From: Pseudomonas sp. L5B5
GTDB lineage: Bacteria > Pseudomonadota > Gammaproteobacteria > Pseudomonadales > Pseudomonadaceae
NCBI RefSeq assembly: GCF_020520285.1
Contig: NZ_CP084742.1
Span: 3,968,001 to 4,032,000, forward strand
Direction: 5' to 3'
DNA length: 64,000 bases
Shown here one piece after another: positions 60,001 through 64,000 of the stretch. Both the position numbers and the translations under genes were made by a program. Each line of letters starts with the position of its first letter. Within the stretch, counting starts at the first letter, position 1. The notes under the pieces were generated by a model that ran no database searches, was not told where the DNA came from, and worked only from the letters and a program-made list of their open reading frames with translations.

Positions 60001-63000
60001 TGGTCACCTGCGAGCTGCCACCGATGCCCAGGTGATCGTTCGCCACCACGATGGTCGCCGTCGGGCGCTGGGTGTCGATCGAGTAGTCGTTGGACAGGGT
60101 GACGCCTGCGCCGGCGTTGCCCGAAGCCGCCGCCTGGATGCCGCTGTTGTCCAGGGTGATGTGATTGGCCGCGCTGTTGATATTGCCGGCCGGTGTGAAC
60201 GTGGCGGTCCAGGTGATGCCGCCATCGCTGCTGCTCACCGCGCTCAGGGTGCCGCCGACCACTGTCAGGTCGGCGTTAGTGAAGCCGGTCACCGCCTGGT
60301 CGAAGGTGATGGTCACGGTCGAGGTCTCGCCGGCCTTCAATGCGTTGTCGGACAGCAAGATGGTCGCGGTCGGCCGCACGGTATCGATGGTGAAGTTGGC
60401 CGAGTTGGTGACACCGCTATTGGCGTTGCCCGCCAGATCGGCCACGCTCGAACTGGCCAGGGAAATCACGTTGGAGGCGGCCCTCACCGAGCTGCTCGGG
60501 GTGAAGGTCGCGGTCCAGGTGATTCCGCCATCGCTGGAGCTGACGGCGCTCAAGGTGCCGTTGGAAATCGTCAGGTCGGCATTGCTGAAATTGTTCACCG
60601 CTTCACTGAAGGTGAAGGTGACCTGAGTGGTTTCCCCGGCCGTGAGCTGGGTGTCCGCCAGCACGATGCTGACCGTTGGCCGCGCCGTGTCGATACTGTA
60701 GTTGCCCGAATCGATGACACCGCTGCCGGCGTTGCCCGTCAGGTCGGCGATGCCGGTGCTGTCGAGGCTGATCACGTTGCTGGCGTCGGTCACGCCGAGG
60801 TTCGGGGTGAAGGTCGCGGTCCAGGTGACCCCGCCATCGCTGGAGCTGACCGTACTGAGGTTGCCGTTGGCGACGCTCAGGTCGCCGTTGGTGAGGCCGG
60901 TCACCGCCTCACTGAAGGTGATGGTCACCAGCGACGTGGAGCCGATTGCCAGGGTCGGGTTGGACATGACAATCGTCGCGGTCGGCCGCACGCCGTCAAT
61001 GGCGTAGTTGTTCGAGGTGGAGATGCCGATGCCGGCGGTGCCACCGGCATTCACCCCGGCATTGTCCACGGTGATGACGTTGCTGGCGTCGGTGATATTG
61101 GCCGTGGGGGTCAGGGTCGCGGTCCAGGTCACCCCGCCGTCGCTGCTGCTGACATTGCTCAAGGTGCCATTGGCGACAGTGATGTCCGAGTTGTCAAAAC
61201 CACTCACCGCCTGGGTGAAGGTGAAGGTGACCAGCGAGGTTTCACCGATGCTCAGGCTGGTGTCGTCAACGACGATGGTTGCCGAGGGCGACAGGGTATT
61301 GACGATGTAGTTACCGGAACTGGTGGTGCCCATGCCGAGATTGCCCGCCAGGTCGCTGATACCGGCATTGTTCAGGCTGATGATGTTGGTGGTGTCGTTG
61401 ACTTGCGCCGTGGGGGTCAGGGTCGCGGTCCAGGTCTTGCCGCCATCGCTGGAGCTGACGGCGCTCAAGGTGCCGTTTTCGATGGTCAGGTCGGTGTTGG
61501 TGAAGCCGGTCACCGCTTCGCTGAAGGTGATGGTCACCAGCGAGGTTTCGCCCGTGGTCAGGGTCGAATCGGCCACCACGATAGTGGCGGTCGGGCGCAG
61601 GGTGTCGATTGCGTAGTTGTTGGAGCTGGTAGTGCCGCTGCCGGCGTTGCCCGCCGCATCAGCCACGCCGGAGTTGTCCAGGCTGATCACGTTGCTGGTA
61701 TCGCTGATCGAGCTGGTGGGGGTGAAGGTGGCCGTCCAGGTGATCCCGCCATCGATGGAGCTGAGCGCACTCAGGTTGCCATTCTCGACGGTCAGGTCGG
61801 CATTGGTGAAGCCGGTCACCGCTTCGCTGAAGGTGATGGTCACCAGCGAGGTGGAACCGATATTGAGGCTCGGGGAGGCGACGACGATGCTTGCCGTAGG
61901 GCGCACGGTATCGACGATGTAGTTGCCCGATACGCTTTTGCCCGCCCCCACCGTACCGTCCAGTGCCGCCGCCACGCCGGAGTTGTCGAGCGTGATGACG
62001 TTGGTGGTGTCGGTGATGCCGATGGTCGGCGTGAAGGTCGCCGTCCAGGTGATGTTGTTGCTGGTGCTCAGTCCGCTCAAGGTGCCATTGGCCACGGTCA
62101 GATCGGACGCGGTGAAACCGGTCACCGCGGCACTGAAGGTGATGGTCACCGTAGTGCTCTGGCCGATGCCCAGGGTGCTGGAACCGAAGGTGATGGTGGC
62201 TTCGGGCAGGTTGCTCTTGACCGTACCGCCATCGTTGTAGATCAGGCTCTGCGAGGTGCCCGTGGCTCCCGTGGCACCGCCCCCCTTGGCGCCGCCGCCC
62301 GTACCGCCGGCCCCGGCGTTGCCGGTAATGGCGTTCAGGTTGGAAGCAGTCATCAACAACGTGCCCTTGTTCCAGATCGCCCCCACGCCGATGCCACCGG
62401 CGCCGCCGGGCGCCGGGCTGGCATTGAGGCCGCCACCGCCACCGCCACCGCCGCCAGCACCAACGTTGTTGGTGATATGCGATGCCCCGATGATGGTCAG
62501 GCTGCCGCTGGCGGCGTTGTAGATCCCGCCGGCGGCGTTCCCGCCCCGGCCACCGGTATTGTCCCACCCCGAACCGCCACCGCCACCGCCGATCGACAAG
62601 GTGCCGGCCGTCGCCGTCGCGCCCGCGCCGCCGGTGCTGTAGTTGGCGATGCCGTTGCCACCCGCGCCACCCGTGGTGGTACCACCGCGCCCGCTCAGGT
62701 CGATACCGTTGAAGGAACCCCCGAAGCCGCCGGAGCCAGCGCTGGCCGCACCTCCGGCCAAGGGACCGGGATAGCTGGGATTGCCGATCGCAGGGCCGGC
62801 AGCACCGCCATGACCGCCGCCCGAGCCGTTGACGCCGCCACCACCGCCGCCACCGCCACCGTAGTAGACCGGCGTCACGCCTCCTCCGCCGCCGCCGCCG
62901 GCAGCCGCGTTGGCGGTGACCGTGACGTTGTTCAGGGTCAGGATCCCGGCGTTGAAGATACCGCCGGCCATGGCCCCCGTGGCGCCCGAACCACCGTCGC

Positions 63001-64000
63001 CGCCATTGCCCGAGACCAGCCCCTTGGTGATGATCAGGCCATCGAGGGTCACGGTGGCGCCACTGCTGATTTCCAGCACCCGGGTCTTGTACTGGCCGTC
63101 CAGCGTCACCTCGGCGATGCCATCGTTGTTCAGGTCGCCGTCGACGGTGATGTTCTTGGTGATCAGCAGCTCGCTGTTGAGGGTAACGGTCATGCTGTTC
63201 TGGAAGGTGACGATGTCGCCATTCTGCGCCAGGGCGATCTCGGCCCGTAGCGAACCGGTGCCGCTGTCATTGCCGTTGGTCGCGGTCCAGGTCGCCAGGC
63301 CCCACTGGTAGTCGGCCATCGACTGCCGGGACAGGACGTTGGCGCTTTCAATGGTGCCGGTGGCGATTTCCAGGGTCCAGTCGCCACCGACCCCGGTGCG
63401 GTTGGTCGATGCCGCCACATCCCGTCCAGTGAGGTCGGCCAGGGAGTCGACGAAGCTGATGCCCTTGTTGCCCTCGGCGGTGTAGCAGGCGTAGATCATG
63501 ATGTCGCCGCCGACATTCATGTCCTTGCCGATCTCTGCCAGGACCTCGCTGCGCGCCGCCACGTTATCGGCCGAAAGGTAGGTGTCGCCCAACCACAGAT
63601 CGCCGGCGTTGCCGTGGGCGATGAGCTGTACGGAACTGACCCCCTGGTGGGTGTCCAGGTAATCGGCGATCTGTTGCAGGCCGTCCCGGGAGCCGTCGAG
63701 TTGGACCACCTGGGTACCGGGCGCAACCCCCTTGAGCAGGGCGTCCGAGTCCTTGACCCGGGAGTCGACGAAAACCACGGTCGAACCGGGTACAGCCGCC
63801 ACCGGCGCAGCGGTCGCGGGGGTGTCGGAGGTCGGGCGCGTGTCGGCACTCGCACCAGCGCTGGCCTGTTCGGTCGCGGTGGGCTTGGCGGCGTCGGCGC
63901 TCGAATGGCTATCCGGCTGCGCGGCCTCGGCCACGCTGGCGGCCACGGCGCCGTCGAACAGCATGCGCGGTTCCAACGACAGGATCATGGGCGATACCCG
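57080..64000 (-). CDS. Giant Ig-repeat adhesin with LEPR-XLL and DUF4347 domains (5' end outside window)
   Basis: The frame is open to the window edge, so the first codons are missing; the first ATG (63988) has no SD. At the N-terminus SLEPRMLFDGA is the LEPR-XLL motif. It is followed by DUF4347 (VVFVDSRVKDSDALLKG, SSVQLIAHGNAGDLWLG, IMIYACYTAEG), a Gly-rich segment (~62.3-62.9 kb) with GGGGGGGG runs, and 15 tandem Ig-like repeats. The C-terminal tail has a Gly-rich GFLGFGGGDGG stretch and GQQLQQLKDNEQKQLHELAW. Repeats end in NY-x-ID-x-x-RPTA and contain LDNSGV-x-D-x-AGN-x-GSG. Probably secreted via type I with the TolC-like protein next door. Confidence 0.92.
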   Translation of the reverse strand, partial: RVSPMILSLEPRMLFDGAVAASVAEAAQPDSHSSADAAKPTATEQASAGASADTRPTSDTPATAAPVAAVPGSTVVFVDSRVKDSDALLKGVAPGTQVVQLDGSRDGLQQIADYLDTHQGVSSVQLIAHGNAGDLWLGDTYLSADNVAARSEVLAEIGKDMNVGGDIMIYACYTAEGNKGISFVDSLADLTGRDVAASTNRTGVGGDWTLEIATGTIESANVLSRQSMADYQWGLATWTATNGNDSGTGSLRAEIALAQNGDIVTFQNSMTVTLNSELLITKNITVDGDLNNDGIAEVTLDGQYKTRVLEISSGATVTLDGLIITKGLVSGNGGDGGSGATGAMAGGIFNAGILTLNNVTVTANAAAGGGGGGGVTPVYYGGGGGGGGGVNGSGGGHGGAAGPAIGNPSYPGPLAGGAASAGSGGFGGSFNGIDLSGRGGTTTGGAGGNGIANYSTGGAGATATAGTLSIGGGGGGSGWDNTGGRGGNAAGGIYNAASGSLTIIGASHITNNVGAGGGGGGGGGLNASPAPGGAGGIGVGAIWNKGTLLMTASNLNAITGNAGAGGTGGGAKGGGATGATGTSQSLIYNDGGTVKSNLPEATITFGSSTLGIGQSTTVTITFSAAVTGFTASDLTVANGTLSGLSTSNNITWTATFTPTIGITDTTNVITLDNSGVAAALDGTVGAGKSVSGNYIVDTVRPTASIVVASPSLNIGSTSLVTITFSEAVTGFTNADLTVENGNLSALSSIDGGITWTATFTPTSSISDTSNVISLDNSGVADAAGNAGSGTTSSNNYAIDTLRPTATIVVADSTLTTGETSLVTITFSEAVTGFTNTDLTIENGTLSAVSSSDGGKTWTATLTPTAQVNDTTNIISLNNAGISDLAGNLGMGTTSSGNYIVNTLSPSATIVVDDTSLSIGETSLVTFTFTQAVSGFDNSDITVANGTLSNVSSSDGGVTWTATLTPTANITDASNVITVDNAGVNAGGTAGIGISTSNNYAIDGVRPTATIVMSNPTLAIGSTSLVTITFSEAVTGLTNGDLSVANGNLSTVSSSDGGVTWTATFTPNLGVTDASNVISLDSTGIADLTGNAGSGVIDSGNYSIDTARPTVSIVLADTQLTAGETTQVTFTFSEAVNNFSNADLTISNGTLSAVSSSDGGITWTATFTPSSSVRAASNVISLASSSVADLAGNANSGVTNSANFTIDTVRPTATILLSDNALKAGETSTVTITFDQAVTGFTNADLTVVGGTLSAVSSSDGGITWTATFTPAGNINSAANHITLDNSGIQAAASGNAGAGVTLSNDYSIDTQRPTATIVVANDHLGIGGSSQVTITFSEAVTGFTLSDLAAANGTLSNLSTVDNITWTATLVPAAGVTVGNNRIALTNSGVFDGAGNAGSGTTDSNVYVIDSVRPTATIVLSDPTLSAGESSTVTITFSEAVMGLDNGDLSAPNGTLSTVSSSDGGITWTATYTPNANVRDTSNVITLNNSGYTDLAGNTGIGVTNSANFTLDTVRPTATIVVASPALNVGSSTQVTITFSEAVSGFTNADLTVEHGTLSAVSSSDGGITWTATFTPEVNITDTTNLITLDNSGVQNASGNAGSGTTTSNSYAIDTQRPTASITVADSSLGIGQTTTVTIAFSEVVSGFDLSDLTVANGTLSNLLSSDGGKTWTATLTPTAAITDATNLIVLDTALVSDGAGNTGSGISLSNNYAIDGDRPTATIVVANPSLAVGQTTQVTITFSEAVSGFSNADLSVPNGTLSAVSSSDGGKTWTATFTPDANVQDTSNLITLDNTGYTDLAGNTGLGVTQSANFSIDTTRPTATIVVATPSLNAGSSSLVTITFSEAVNGFTLADLSVENGTLSNLGSSDGGKTWTATFTPGSDISDTSNLIVLDNSGVQDASGNSGSGTTASNNYAIDTQRPTATISVADSNLGIGQTTTVTIAFSEAVSGFSLADLSVANGTLSNLASSDGGKTWTATLTPTAGITDATNLIVLDASSVIDAAGNLGSGIAISNNYAMDADRPTATIVVANPNLTAGQTTQVTFTFSEKVTDFDLSDLSVANGVLSDLVSSDGGKTWTATLTPTANITDPSNFITLDNSLVTDLAGNAGTGFANSNNYALTMASVDGDPQFRITDPARPVVVSDVPLQPVVFGPPTGDLGSPLGFPPLFEQRTTGGGLPPIGSIFINHGALAPSFIAQVFATDGIGDGSGKGFLGFGGGDGGVFGSSTLSTLFNRDADGDPSALSAFDRQADKGQGDVSQGLRGVFGAPTLGQQLQQLKDNEQKQLHELAWALEQAGINPIPA
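57640..62200 (-). repeat. Fifteen tandem ~100-residue Ig-like repeats
   Basis: Each repeat is ~100-105 residues (~306 bp). It starts A-(T/S)-I-V-V-A-x-x-x-L-x-x-G, continues TITFSEAV-x-GF, DL, NGTLS, SSDGG-x-TWTATFTP, LDNSGV and GNAGSG, and ends NY-x-ID. The 306-bp period is visible in the DNA between 57.6 and 62.2 kb. I counted 15 starts. Confidence 0.85.

Noticed and set aside
57640..62200. CRISPR-like regular spacing
   Set aside because: The units are ~306 bp coding repeats of an Ig domain, not 24-48-bp repeats with unique spacers, and no cas genes are present.
59336..63250. A 1304-codon plus-strand frame and a ladder of ~101-codon frames opposite the adhesin
   Set aside because: The 306-bp spacing mirrors the Ig repeats on the minus strand. 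These are shadows of a repetitive GC-rich gene.

Overview
The window looks like chromosomal DNA of a fluorescens-group Pseudomonas (P. protegens/P. chlororaphis-like). The evidence is high GC with GC-ending codons, gabDT and pgaABCD of pseudomonad type, a Pseudomonas REP-like element, and typical Pseudomonas DUF neighbours. Species assignment is inference.

Regions, left to right. (1) 1-7626, plus strand: the 3' part of a TonB-dependent receptor, then a tightly coupled set (LysA-like PLP decarboxylase, SbnB-like dehydrogenase, MATE exporter, HisC-like aminotransferase, SbnA-like synthase). This looks like one edge of a metallophore locus built on L-2,3-diaminopropionate. (2) 7701-10600, minus: gabD-gabT for GABA catabolism. 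(3) 10971-13918, minus: an R-body (reb) locus with three small RebB proteins, a larger RebB-like protein, a coiled-coil companion and its own ECF-type sigma factor. (4) 14207-21528: tRNA-Arg(CCG), two unknown proteins, a vWA lipoprotein/ECF sigma/anti-sigma operon, a PEBP-family protein, a truncated BrnA antitoxin at an apparent deletion scar, DUF4291 and a DUF2846 lipoprotein. (5) 21626-36942, minus: a contact-dependent inhibition/two-partner secretion locus. It holds the FhaC-type transporter, a 4175-residue FhaB/CdiA exoprotein ending in an EndoU-like toxin, an adjacent immunity candidate, and AT-rich remnants. (6) 37450-43805, minus: pgaABCD for poly-N-acetylglucosamine. (7) 44083-46467: a DUF945 protein and an unknown membrane protein. 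(8) 46561-51635, minus: a MarR-controlled four-part efflux operon (FUSC, DUF1656, HlyD-type adaptor, outer-membrane factor), each gene overlapping the next by 4 bp. (9) 51802-53086: a type II toxin-antitoxin pair, DUF2789 and a YbaK-type deacylase. (10) 53190-64000, minus: a giant DUF4347/Ig-repeat adhesin (5' end beyond the window), a TolC-like outer-membrane protein, and three overlapping genes for an APS kinase, an aspartyl/asparaginyl beta-hydroxylase and a sulfotransferase.

The theme is surface and interbacterial biology: metallophore uptake, R-bodies, CDI, PNAG matrix, efflux and a giant adhesin. The most novel-looking unit is the last operon. Its gene order suggests a secreted Ig-repeat adhesin that is hydroxylated and/or sulfated by dedicated co-transcribed enzymes. 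The second is the R-body locus, with its sigma factor and an internal terminator that splits it into two units.
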